Below, one piece after another: positions 42,278-53,668 of a DNA stretch of 64,000 nucleotides. The notes under the pieces were generated by a model. That model was not told the origin of the DNA and ran no database searches. It saw nothing but the letters and a program-made list of their open reading frames with translations. The position numbers and the translations under genes are program-made. Within the stretch, counting starts at the first letter, position 1; each line of letters begins with the position of its first letter. The stretch spans positions 61,753,152-61,817,151 of the forward strand of contig CM055817.1 of assembly GCA_029582265.1 (NCBI GenBank). Direction: 5' to 3'. This DNA comes from Zoroaster sp. YZ-2022 (taxonomy: Eukaryota; Echinodermata; Asteroidea; Forcipulatida; Zoroasteridae).

Positions 42278-43260
42278 ACCCCTTTGTAATTCAAACATAT
42301 GACATCCTCAAACCAGTGTTGTATATCTCAAGACCGGTCTCGAGACCACTTCCGGTTTTTCTGTATTTAGTACTGAAAATAATCCAAAAAGCAAAATATG
42401 GCAATTTGGATTTAGAGAAAAGTACATTTAAAAAAATCCAAGCCTGTCACAAAACATCCTCCAAAAATTCTGGTTAAGTTTTAAAAAATGTATCGGGTGA
42501 TTTTCCTGAGAATCGTGATATAGTAATTGCTGGCCCACTGAATGCACTCTGTGAAATAAAAAAGAACGGCCAAATATTGTGGAAATGGAAGGTCCAATTT
42601 TTTAAGTTTTGTAATTTATAAAAAACGTTGAGTGAACTTATTTTTCATGTACATTTGTAAACATCCCATTTTTGGCTTGAAGTTGAATCTAAATGATGTA
42701 GTTAAATTGGTTTTGTAATCTTTCAACAGATTAGTCTGGCTGGGTTGTGAGAATAACATGATAGCTTCAACGGTGTAGCATGCTCAAGGATGTATCAACT
42801 TGAGGGATTTCTGTGAAACTTAGTGGTAAGTTTGAGATATATTGTATTGTATGTTTAATGTGCATGTAGTTGTGCACCTAACACGCTGCCACTACTGCTC
42901 TCTTGATTTTTCCTAAATTTGACTGTCAAGAGGTGTTTCTTCGTATTCAATTTAATATCACTGGATTTGTTATAACTTCAAGGAGATAACTGTGTCATCT
43001 ATACATTGATTGTTGCTTCTACTTTTTCACATTGGAGTGAAATATCCGATGATTTGTCTTTGGATAGTATACATTTCTTCGCTACTGTGATTGTATCTCC
43101 CATGCCCTGCTCATTGGAGCGGAATGACCACTAACTAAGGAATCTACCCAGGCACTATTAACAATGGAGGTGCTACTTTTTACCCTGCTAATTAATCTTC
43201 CTGGCTGGACAAGGGAATGGTGACTCATTATGGATAAACAGTGTACAGTGTACACAGCTG

Positions 43261-44452
43261 GTGTCATCATGGGCTCATCAAGATAGGCTAGTGCACCTAA
43301 GATATTTGTGTTGCCGAGTGCCATACTATGAAAATTGCACTGCTACCTTTCAAATTGAACTGTTGATATCTGGTGATATTAATCCTAATCCAGGACCTGG
43401 TACAACTCCATTACCAGGATCTCAATCTAAATCAATTCCCTACACCCATGATCAACTTCTTCGCATAGGAAATGCATCACCTGCTAAACATGTCTTGTCA
43501 CATGCAACATTGGAGAAATTAAATCACCTTGGAATTCTCAATGTTTCTACCTATATGACTAAACCAAAACATCACTGCAAAACACATAGGGGAAGAAGGG
43601 CCGGCCGGCGTCGACAGAATCATATCCCTTTTATAGTCAATAACTCCCGTTCTAACCTACAACTACAAGTATCACAGAAAGGATCTAACTTGGATAATCT
43701 TCGTTCTTTTGCTAACGTTAACTCTTCGGTTCAAACGAACACAAAAGTCTGTCTGTGGAATGCCCACTCAATTCGTAATAAATCTACCGAATTTTGCGAC
43801 TACATCACTTATCATGATGTGGATATTATGTTCCTCACTGAAACTTGGCTCAGCTCAGATGATGATGCAGTAATCGGTGAGTGTACACCTCCTGGCTATA
43901 CGTTCTTGAATGTTCCTCGTGTATCAACGAATCGCGGTGGAGGCATCGGTGTGCTCTTCAAAACGCATCATAAACTGCGCCTAAAGCAAGTTGACTGTTT
44001 TAATTCCACATTTGAACACGCTTTGTGTTACCAACAGCTCATCATCAATTAATTTTATCATTGTATATAGGCACCCACCATCATCTGTAAATAATTTTAA
44101 ATTATCTACTTTTCTTCACGAATTTGATCTTTTTATTGATGTAATCACACTTTTACCTGGTAAACTATTATTATTAGGTGATTTTAATGTACACTGGGAT
44201 AAGCCTACCAAACCTGATGTTGATCATATACTGACAACCACTACTGCTGCAAATCTTATTCAACATGTTCATGACCCAACACACATAGGTGGTCATGTTT
44301 TGGATCTGGTTTTTACTCGGAATGATGATTCTATCATAAGAGATTGCACGATTCATGAAAATCTAATGTCCGATCATCATGTCATTTGCTTGCTATTAGA
44401 TGAAGCAAAGCTGCCTCCAATGCGCATTACCTCTACATTGCGAAATAGATAA
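43261..44452 (+). pseudogene. LINE ORF2 endonuclease domain, frameshifted
   Basis: The frame from 43261 reads LLISGDINPNPGPG, a basic stretch, then KVCLWNAHSIRNKS and DIMFLTETWLSSDD, the N-terminal half of an exonuclease/endonuclease/phosphatase fold. E in LTETWL is the usual catalytic glutamate. The frame is lost near 44030. The next frame reads FIIVYRHPPSS, LLLLGDFNVHWD and MSDHHVICLLL, giving the conserved GDFN and SDHH catalytic motifs. The enzyme would nick target DNA to prime integration. The frame breaks make it non-functional as assembled. Confidence 0.87.
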
Positions 44453-45627
44453 TTCTAAACTTGTACTTTCACTAAACCATTTAAGAGACAGTCGCCCTGC
44501 TGAGACCGACGTAGATACATATTTTAGCTGGTACAATACTGAAATCACAAACATACTTGATCGTCATGCTCCATCTAAAACTAAAATCGCACTGTAAAAC
44601 ATAGAATGCCTTGGTATAATGAACTTATTCATGAAGCACGTCAAAACAGACGACAAGCAGAACGTAGATGGAGGAAGTCACGTTCCTCATATCACCGCCA
44701 ACTTTACATGGAGTCAAGGAAGGATGTTACTGATCTTTCCATTGAATCCAAGAAAGCATTTTTCCTTGACAAATTATCAACTGCTGACACCAAACAAGTG
44801 CATTGCATCATTAATACCCTACTTAATAATAACACACATCACCTTCCAAATTGTGAATCACATGCCCTCCTTAGTAAGCAATTTTCTACATTTTTCCAAA
44901 GGAAAATTATCATTATTCGTCGTGAACTTGACCTTCAGAATGGTTCAAGCGTTTTTGCTGATCCAATAGATATATCTTTTCAATCACTATCGACCTTGCG
45001 GCTAACTACACAAACTGAAATATCAAAAATTATCTGCAATTCACCATCAAAATCATGTCGCCTGGATCCCTTGCCCACATGGATGCTTAAGGAAAACCTT
45101 ACTCAAATTGTGCCAATTATTACTGATATTATCAACTCTTCTTTGTCGTCCGGAATCTTTCCTACTGCAGCCCACCGTGCCATCATTAAGCCATTACTAA
45201 AAAAGGCGTCACTTGATAAAAATATCCTTAAAAATTATAGACCCGTTTCGAATATCAGTTTTGTTGGTAAATTAATAGAAAAAATTGCTTGTGCACGACT
45301 ATCTGAACATATGAATCAACATAATCTAATGGATCCCTACCAGTCAGCTTATAGACCCAAACATAGTACTGAATCTGCCCTAATTAAAGTAAAAAATGAT
45401 ATCATGTTTTCCCTTAATTCAAATCCGTTACCCTCCTAGTATTATTAGATCTTTCAGCTGCATTTGATACAATTGATCATAGCATATTACTTTCGCGTTT
45501 ATCATCCAGAATTGGCATAAGAGGGGTTGCACTTGACTGGTTCCACTCATATCTTAAGGGTTGGACCAGTCAGGTTGACATTGCTGGTGAATTGTCAGCA
45601 CCATTTATTGCTGATTATGGCTTACCA
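44453..45627 (+). pseudogene. LINE ORF2 linker and N-terminal reverse transcriptase, broken
   Basis: A short frame (NSKLVLSLNHLRDSRPAETD, then NTEITNILDRHAPSK) links to a 277-residue frame from 44606 with PWYNELIHEARQNRRQAERR, then SCRLDPLPTWMLKE, KNYRPVSNISFVGKLIEK and DPYQSAYRPKHSTESAL. The next frame gives LLDLSAAFDTIDHS, RT motif A with its catalytic Asp, then WFHSYLKGWTSQV and YGLP. Here the transposon at 45628 cuts the codon series just before the expected QGS motif. Confidence 0.9.
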
Positions 45628-46910
45628 CCCTTACAGAAAATAGAGCTTGCCGCAAGCTTGCCACGAGCTTGCCACAAGCTTGCCGCAAGCTTAAAGAGCT
45701 TGCCGCAAGCTTATATGAGCTTGCGCTATTTTCTGCAAGGTTAGTACTAACTTGCTGCAAGCTTGCAGCTTGCGCAAGCTGCGCGCAAGCTTGCGGCAAG
45801 CTGCTGCTTGCCGCCAGCTTGCCAAGCTTCGCGGCAAGCTTCGTTGTTATGCAAGCTTGCCAAGTTTGTCAGGCAAGCTTGTGGTGCTTGCCACCTTGCC
45901 AAGCTTGCAGCCAGCTTGCCAAGTTTGGCGTAATTGGCAGCTTGCCAAGCTTTGCCTTCTTGCAAGCTTTTGATTGTTAATAATATTGTACTGTATTATA
46001 TTCTTCATAATGCTGTAATTAAACTTCATCTTGCATTTTACAATGCATATGCTTTTTCAAGGAAATACATGTATAATTCTCAGCCTTATAATATATATAA
46101 CAAATTTAACAAAATTAATGCAATTAAAATTTTTATTCAAATCAGTGAATTACTCATAGTCCAAAGAGTAATTTATTTTCAGCAAGCACATACATGTACA
46201 TATGTTGAATTATATGTATGTACAATTTTGAAATAACACATAATATTCAATTTGTGTATTATATTAAATCCCTCAATATTGTTTGGCAAATCATGAAATC
46301 TAGTAATAAAAAGAACAGAAGTTCTATACCTTCTGCTTCCTTTAATGTATAGCAGAATCATATACTGTTCAGGCCTAAAGTATATACAAGTTTGAAATGA
46401 CATCCAAAGTGGTTTTGAACCAACTAAGAATTTTTTCATCATGACCGAAATTCTCTAGCCTATATATATATATATGCAGAATAAATAAACAACCTGATGG
46501 TCAATCATTTTACTAACCTAGCTGTGATCTGATGAGTATATTTGTGGAGGCAGCATATATTTATCAAATGTACAGGTGTACATTAATACATACTATGTAC
46601 AACTCCATGATGACTTTCCTCATACCCAAATACATTAAGTAAGTTGTTTATTTGTGTGTAACTCACTTATTGGAATTACACAGACTACAGGCAAGCAAGC
46701 TGTAATTGATACCTATAGTGCAGTGCACATAATTTGCATTGATTATGTAATACTATCACTGGATGGGGTAGTGTGTGTAACTTGACACTGTGTGGCCATA
46801 GCTGTCTGGCCAGTCATTGGACATTCATGGTCAAGCTATATATGCCTCTGCAGTGTATGCTCTAAATTCAAACTGGAAGAAACAGATCTACAGTATACAG
46901 CAGTTTTTCA

Positions 46911-46968
46911 ATGGAAGCAGTGAAATTTCAAGCAAGTTTTGTGATGCAGGATGGGATTAATGATGGTA
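46911..46968 (+). other. possible small first exon inside the CAAGCTTG transposon
   Basis: ATG at 46911 opens MEAVKFQASFVMQDGINDG and reaches a good donor context (GATG|GTAAGA). I do not recognise the peptide. The phase does not fit the candidate exon at 47555. It could be a captured host exon or chance. Confidence 0.2.
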
Positions 46969-47554
46969 AGATGATTGTACTATTTCAGTCTTATGAACTG
47001 TATGAATGATTTTACTTCATGTGAATGTGAATTGTAATAACTATATGGGCTAAACATAATTGAGTGCTGCATTTAATACAGAAATGCTACGAATGCAGTC
47101 TTGAATTGATCTGTACGTCAACCTATTGAATTTTGCAAAACCTTATGGGTGCAAACAATTTTTTGTTTTGAAATGGTGTTCATTATTGTTGCTATTCATG
47201 TTGTATTGTAATGATTTCATATGGTGTAATCATATGGTAATTCAGGAATAATTAACTGAATGATTGAAAACTCACATTCACCAGAAGAACTGTAAATACT
47301 GCATGGCTCTAGAAAATATTGCAGTCATACAAGAAGTTACATGTACATACCCATTATCATTATATTTAAAAACTCATCAGGAGGTTCCTTTTCGAAAATC
47401 TAATAATTTGGGGGTGATTTACATCATAGAAAGAGCATGTACCTGCATGTAATTGTATCTGTGCAAATATATAATAGCCACATTTCAAATTTAAATTGGT
47501 GGAAGGAGAAATATCTGGCTTTTCTAATATTTGTCTCCTTTCTTTGATACACAG

Positions 47555-47719
47555 ACTAAGTTCTACGATAAACTACGTATGACTGATGCTGCTACTGTGA
47601 TCAAAGATTGGATGACAACCAGCCTCGCTATCTCCCTGATGAAGCTACAGCATTTCAACATTTTCCAAAAAGAGATTATACTTCATATGCTGTTGCACAA
47701 ATATACTGACATAACATGA
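47555..47719 (+). other. possible terminal exon inside the CAAGCTTG transposon
   Basis: After CTTTGATACACAG the frame reads TKFYDKLRMTDAATVIKDWM, TTSLAISLMKLQHFN and FQKEIILHMLLHKYTDIT, then stops. It is the most protein-like frame in the element, amphipathic and without low complexity. I recognise no family. If it is an exon it would be the C-terminus of a protein carried by the element. Confidence 0.3.
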
Positions 47720-48427
47720 ACATTTAAATTTTGATTGTTCATTCTTAAATGGTTGTATTATTATCTTTTGGCTATACTGTTATTGTAATTATTTCAAAAA
47801 TGTTTTTGCACATATGTAAAGATAATATTTAGCCAAAAAACAAATGATTCATATTTGATTTACAATAAAATGATTCCCTGCATGGTCACAATCAAAATGT
47901 ATCCCTCAGGAATATAGCCTACAAGCTAAATTATAATCCACCAAAGATGTCAGATATGTATATAGCTACTGTAGTTTTATTTTACTAACCTACAAGTTAG
48001 CCTATGCAAAGCTGATGTTTTCATCAGAAAACATGTACATGTATGTCAGCAAATTACAGCACAAAATTGTATTTAAGCTTTTGCAAGCTTGCATATTATG
48101 TGCAAGCTTAATATTTACATCTTGGCAAGCTGAAAGGTACGTGTCTAAGTTTAGTTTGCATATTCATGCAAGCTTGCAAGATTGCAGCAAGCTTACAATC
48201 TTGTCTGCAGCAAGCTTGCCCCAATTTTCATTTTTGGAACCCCTGCAAGCTTGCAGGCTTGCTGCAATCTTGTCGGCAAGCTTGCCAGCAAGCTCCATGA
48301 TATTTCTGTAAGGGCAGGCAAGCTTGCCAGCAAGCTATCCGGCAAGCTTGCCGGCAAGCTTGCCCTAATTTGCATTTTTGGAACCCTGCAAGCTTGCGGC
48401 AAGCTCCATGAAATTTCTGTAAGGGCA

Positions 48428-49305
48428 CAGGGCTCTGTCTTTGGTCCACTAGGTTACACTGTTTACACCCTTCCTGTTGGTGATATAATGTAGCACGGCA
48501 CCACCAAATTTCTTATCATATATATGCTGATGATACACAATTATATATATCATTCAACCCTAATGTACCCGGTGAGATGAATCGTGCAATCTCTAAACTT
48601 GAAAAATGCATCTCAGACATTAAAACTTGGATGACTGTTAATAAGCTTAAACTAAATGATGATAAAACAGAATTCTTTGTCGCTGCTTCCTCCCATAATC
48701 TCAAACTTACCCCCGATATTTCCATTACTATTGGAAATTCTTCTATTCACCCATCTGAATCTGTCAGGAACCTAGGTGCATTCTTTGACTCGGCTATGTC
48801 CATGTCTTCCCATATATTACATATATCACAAACTGTCAATTACTATCTTCGCAATTATATCACGTGCCCTAAGTTCATGGATGAATCTCGTGTCACCACG
48901 CCGTTCGTTCATTGGTACTTTCACGGCTTGATTATTGTAATGGTTTGTTATCTTCTGTACCCAATGTACACATCCAACGACTGCAGCGGTTACAAAACTG
49001 GGCATACGTTTAGTTTTGCCGTCAACCGAAAGCATGATCCCATACCCTTAATGCATTCGCTACACTGGTTACCAATACAACAAAGAATAATGTTCAAGCA
49101 TCTGTTATTTGTCTACAAATCCTTTCATAACCTTGCCCCAATCTATTTATCAAACTGCTTGTTAAAATATGTTCCAAGAAGAAATAACTTGAGATCTGGA
49201 GATGATATCCACGACTTGAATATCCTAGAACAAGAGTACGGGCCGGTGACAGAACTTTCACTGTATGTGCCTCCGTGCATGGAACAATCTCCCGATCTCA
49301 GTTAG
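48428..49305 (+). pseudogene. LINE ORF2 C-terminal reverse transcriptase
   Basis: It resumes at QGSVFGPLGYTVYTLPVGDI (motif B region). It carries YADDTQ at 48523-48540 with both catalytic aspartates, then MNRAISKLEKCISDIKTWM, KLKLNDDKTEFFV and VRNLGAFFDSAMSM. After another break come HSLHWLPIQQRIMFKHLLFV and YKSFHNLAPIYLSNCL near the C-terminus. It is interrupted upstream by the nested transposon and shifted near 48960-49020. Confidence 0.9.
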
Positions 49306-49961
49306 ATCTTCTACCTCTATAAATAATTTCAAAAAATCTTTGAAAACGCATCTCTTTGTATAATTTTCCTACCTTTGCATTATTTTGTAATCATTGTTTC
49401 AACTGTTAATTTTAATGTAACTATTTTATTGTAAGTATATTTAAGTATCATTTTATATTTGTACGCGCTTTGAGCCTCCTGGGAAAAGCGCATTATAAAT
49501 ATTAATGTAATGTAATGTAATGTAAAAAGTTAAAGGGAAGGTACAACATTGGTAATGCACATCCATTCCAATCCTCCAGTTTTCAAGAAATATCATAAAT
49601 CATAAAACTAACCTGAGAAAGTTTCATCACAATAGGTTCCCACGTTGAGAAAAGAACAAAACTGTTATATATCTGTTATGTTTTACTCCATTGTTTTTCA
49701 GTACATTTACCTACTTCATATCAAGTTAGCTTTCAGATAATGTGGTCATGATCAATACTGCACCTTCGCTTTAAACATTAGTCAGCATATTAAGATGTTT
49801 CTGTTTTGCTTTTTTGCCCAAGTTAAATAAATCTTGATAATTTGTCAACAAACAGGAGGGAAGCAAAATTTCCCAAAATATCATTTCCAATCCTCACAGG
49901 ACTACAGTTTCTTCTCCTTAAGTGTGTCCTCTATCATCTTTCAAAGGAAAATCTGTGTGGT

Positions 49962-50380
49962 AGAATGTCGTATCCGACCGCCACTTTTTCTCATTAAATA
50001 TAACCAATAATGTAATCTTACCTACCTAGTAAGGTGGAGAACATATGGATGATGGACATGTACTTCAAATTATTCCAGGATATTTATTTAATGAAAAATC
50101 AGGCATTTTTGGTATATGATGACTTCCTCAGTCATGTCACTCTGATATTGTCAACTCCCCGTTAGTGACCAACACAGTCATTGTACATGCGCAGTGGCAA
50201 CTATAATAGGATCCTCCTTTTCTGAAGGGGAGATCAAGTCCGAAAACCATCATAAAAGTGGATTTTAAAATCCTTTTGTACCCCCAAAAAATAGATGGAA
50301 TAATTTTTTAACTGTCTAGTGGTTGCAAAATAAATTTTAAAAAAAAACGCTTAAAAAGTGGCAGTCGGATACGACATTCT
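49962..50380. mobile_element. MITE with AGAATGTCGTATCC ends (copy B)
   Basis: AGAATGTCGTATCCGACCGC faces GCAGTCGGATACGACATTCT, with CCACTTTTTC/TTAAAAAGTGG extending the inverted repeat. It is opposite in orientation to copy A. Its counterpart in copy 2 of the duplication is 57575-57995. Confidence 0.85.
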
Positions 50381-50530
50381 TTCCAATCTGTGATATTTGT
50401 CATATTTGGATAGACAAGTGGCGGTTGTATACTTTATTTCTTTGAACCAACCAGTCTGGAGTCGAGACTTTCGCAAATAGATGATGTTTGACAACATTTT
50501 GAAATGTCTGCAATCGACACAAACCTTAAT

Positions 50531-51465
50531 GCAGGCCTCGACAAATCGCCTGTCCGATTGCACGGGACACGGTGAAATTTTGTCGGGCAACCTGGACGTC
50601 TGAATGGTCTGCCCGATCGGGCAAGTGCTCTTATTGAAACACTAATGAGTTATATTACTTATTAAATAAACATTTTACCGTTTAAATCCACTGGTGATTA
50701 CCTACAAATTGTTCAAAGCATTTAATAAAATCTAAGCTTATAAAAATCCACTCAAATTGTCGTGCATGTCGTGGTTGCGCCATCTTAACTGACACTGGTT
50801 TCCTTATTACATGCATTTGTCTGCACAATTAAAAATCGAGGGAGCCAAGGAAACAATCTTGTACTCATGGTTTAGCTTCGCTCGCCCCACGTGTTGGTTC
50901 ATGCGCGGTGGACCGAGGGAAGTACTTATTAACGTTGCTGTCGGCTGCTGCACTCAGCATAGCAACACAGTTTTATGTGAACCCATTGTGGAAAAAATAC
51001 ATCGCTGGTACTGGAAATGCGGCTATAAGCCAAACGCGTGTCTGACGTCACTGTGTTTGATCTGGTATTGCCTGGCACCCAGTTGAGAACCCATTTGCCA
51101 AGCCAAAAATAGTTTCCTTTGTGTTTCCTCTCATGGAAACAGCTGGGATCCACTCCATTTTGATTGTTTAATTTTGGCGTGACAATTACCGCGTCAGCTA
51201 ATTGAATTGTAGCTGTGACAACTAGTGTAAATATTACAAAAATGTCATTTTTTGACGAATTGAGAATTCGTAAGTGGGCCTCATGTGATGAGCCTGCACT
51301 TGGTGACGTCATACACGAAGTGCCTGGCTTATAGCCGCACTCTCAGTACTCGGCATCATGTGTACGCATAAAGATGTCCATGTCATCAGTGCGCCGGTTC
51401 CGTGTGACTGCGTGCATGACGAAGTTTACATGTCACGAAGTTCAAATTTGACATACTTATTTATT
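50531..51465. mobile_element. TIR element with GCAGGCCTCGACAAAT end, cut by the gap
   Basis: This has the same left end and interior as the full copy at 58147-59294. It starts after TTAAT and is truncated by the N run at 51466. Confidence 0.8.
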
Positions 51466-51965
51466 NNNNNNNNNNNNNNNNNNNNNNNNNNNNNNNNNNN
51501 NNNNNNNNNNNNNNNNNNNNNNNNNNNNNNNNNNNNNNNNNNNNNNNNNNNNNNNNNNNNNNNNNNNNNNNNNNNNNNNNNNNNNNNNNNNNNNNNNNNN
51601 NNNNNNNNNNNNNNNNNNNNNNNNNNNNNNNNNNNNNNNNNNNNNNNNNNNNNNNNNNNNNNNNNNNNNNNNNNNNNNNNNNNNNNNNNNNNNNNNNNNN
51701 NNNNNNNNNNNNNNNNNNNNNNNNNNNNNNNNNNNNNNNNNNNNNNNNNNNNNNNNNNNNNNNNNNNNNNNNNNNNNNNNNNNNNNNNNNNNNNNNNNNN
51801 NNNNNNNNNNNNNNNNNNNNNNNNNNNNNNNNNNNNNNNNNNNNNNNNNNNNNNNNNNNNNNNNNNNNNNNNNNNNNNNNNNNNNNNNNNNNNNNNNNNN
51901 NNNNNNNNNNNNNNNNNNNNNNNNNNNNNNNNNNNNNNNNNNNNNNNNNNNNNNNNNNNNNNNNN
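51466..51965. other. assembly gap of exactly 500 N
   Basis: A placeholder gap lies exactly between the two copies of the large duplicated segment. Long X-filled frames across it are artefacts. Confidence 0.98.
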
Positions 51966-53668
51966 CAGCTGAGGGTGGTCGTGCGCGAACTCATCTACCC
52001 CCGCTAGGGTCCCCAGTATTTCCCCTATTATTACATAATTTTGCCATATTTTCACATATTCTCTGTACCCTTTGCAAAGATTTCATGTTTGAAATATCTC
52101 CAAAATGATAATGCAGCACTGAGGTGTCTAGAAGCCTTAAACTTCCAGAGCCCGTAGGCCGGCGCAAACCACCTCTCGTCGAATTGGATATCAGTAGGCA
52201 TTATATGCCACGATCTGGTCCAGCTTCTAAATGCCATTCTGGTCCAGCATCTGCGAGCCATGAATTAAAAGTTTTGTCATTTTTAGTTTATCTGTTATTC
52301 CCTACATTGTTGAATCAGCAATGGTGAATAACAGCTGATCACAAATCACCTTCGTTGTATTGAAACTATCTAAAAGTAGGCCTATGCGATATGGTCCAAA
52401 TTGTGTCAATAAAATTCTTCAACACCAGCATGGATATGATTATGAACATTGTATGAAAATGACATGTGCATCTCCTTTTTAAAACTAACTCTAACCATTT
52501 TTTAAATTAGTCAAACAATACTGTTAAAGTTTCTTTCCAAAGCGTATTTTCATAAGAAAAATAGAAAGAAAAAAAAACAGTGGCGAAGCCGCAGTTCAGT
52601 AAAAATATTGTTTTCTTATTTTAGGTTTCTGATGAACAAGTAAGTATGTGTGTGTACGTGTGTTGACGATATTGGGGCACGTTTTCGCGACCGTAATCAG
52701 AAACATATGTTTGGGCCTTGCATGGTCATTGGCGAAACGTTTTCGCAAGTTCGGTCGTGCTGCGATGACGTTATTGTTCTGACCAAATGTGAACCAAAGT
52801 TTGTGATGATCGGTTTAAGCTTGGCGGGTTGTAAAAAGTAACGTTTTATTTAATTATTTGTTAACGTTTTCGCGTACCTACGCTGTCTTGTTTCTGGTCA
52901 ATTCAAGAATATGACGTCGGAAACAATTTTCTGGTGAGGATGATTGCGAAAACGCGGCCCGGCTTAAGGATCACCCATAATACTTTGCAATTTCCTTCAC
53001 AAGATCTTGTGGATTGTACCGGTGGGTACGGGTACGAGCGAAGTAAGAACTAGGCCTACCCCCTGGGGACGCGGTTGACAAAATAAAAGATCATCGTACT
53101 TTAGACAGGTTCCAGTTGTCTCTATTGCATGCACTGCACGGCCATGAGTCAGGTCACTCGACTACAACTCCACATTGTTGAAATTAAATTTGGCGCGCTC
53201 TGAGTATGAACTGCAGAACAGACACACGAGTGGACGGACATGTCAATATTATCAATCGACAAACATCGAGCTAATAGCTCTACGAAAACCATCCTCACCT
53301 ACCTAAAGTATCTATTGGGTAAGTACTCATACTTAATTAGTTTTTAAAATTGGGGAAAATTATCAATCGAATTTTAAAATGTTGGCCGTTGTACGCATTT
53401 GGTTCTCCGACATGCGAGAACCGTTATTCGCCATCCAGTATCGTGGCCGTATAGTGATAGTGTATCGCCGTTGGTGTACTGAATTTGAAAGGTTTTACTA
53501 TCATACCATTTTCTACAAAAACGTTAACCTTTTACAGACAAACGTAACATATTAATTATTGGAAAGAATGTCAAACCCACCCACCACATGTGCACAATGT
53601 CTAGCATGTGTACAAGAAAACGGCAAACAGCTCACTGGATGTGCATACATTTTTTCTCTTAAGCAATA

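Larger units (their letters stand above)
45628..48425. mobile_element. 2.8-kb DNA transposon with CAAGCTTG subterminal arrays
   Basis: The ends CCCTTACAGAAA and TTTCTGTAAGGG are inverted, extending with a small gap through GAGCTTGCCGCAAGCTTGC. CA is repeated on both sides (45626-45627, 48426-48427). Removing the element and one CA rejoins the LINE Pro-Gln-Gly-Ser codons exactly. Dense GCAAGCTTGC-type palindromes fill 45640-45975 and 48065-48405. The end sequence ATTTCTGTAAGGG is duplicated internally at 48301-48313. Subterminal arrays and a 2-bp target site are reminiscent of CACTA elements, but the termini are not CACTA, so the superfamily is open. No transposase domain is recognised. Confidence 0.88.
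42844..49526 (+). mobile_element. CR1/L2-type LINE, 6.7 kb including a nested transposon
   Basis: Limits come from the empty site in copy 2 (GAGATATATTATCAAGTTAAA near 57128-57146). The element runs 5' UTR, apurinic-type endonuclease (43741-44452), reverse transcriptase (44606-45627 then 48428-49305), a 3' stem GCGCTTTGAG...AAAAGCGC and a (TGTAA)n tail. GDINPNPGP upstream of the endonuclease and the C-terminal SLHWLPI motif are typical of the CR1/L2/Crack group. Frames are broken at several points and the RT is split at 45627/48428 by a DNA transposon, so it is dead. Confidence 0.88.
40029..51465. repeat. large duplicated segment, copy 1 (interrupted by a LINE)
   Basis: Parts 40029-41592, 41593-42843 and 49527-51465 match 51969-53669, 55983-57136 and 57137-59084 in order and orientation, nearly base for base. 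Copy 1 is split by the LINE at 42844-49526 and carries a small MITE (41630-41714) absent from copy 2. It runs into the N gap, and copy 2 starts right after it. No gene is recognised in the shared sequence. Confidence 0.93.

Noticed and set aside
45605..46029. Alanine/serine/leucine/lysine-rich frames here and at 48182-48449
   Set aside because: They come from the CAAGCTTG palindrome arrays and exist on both strands.
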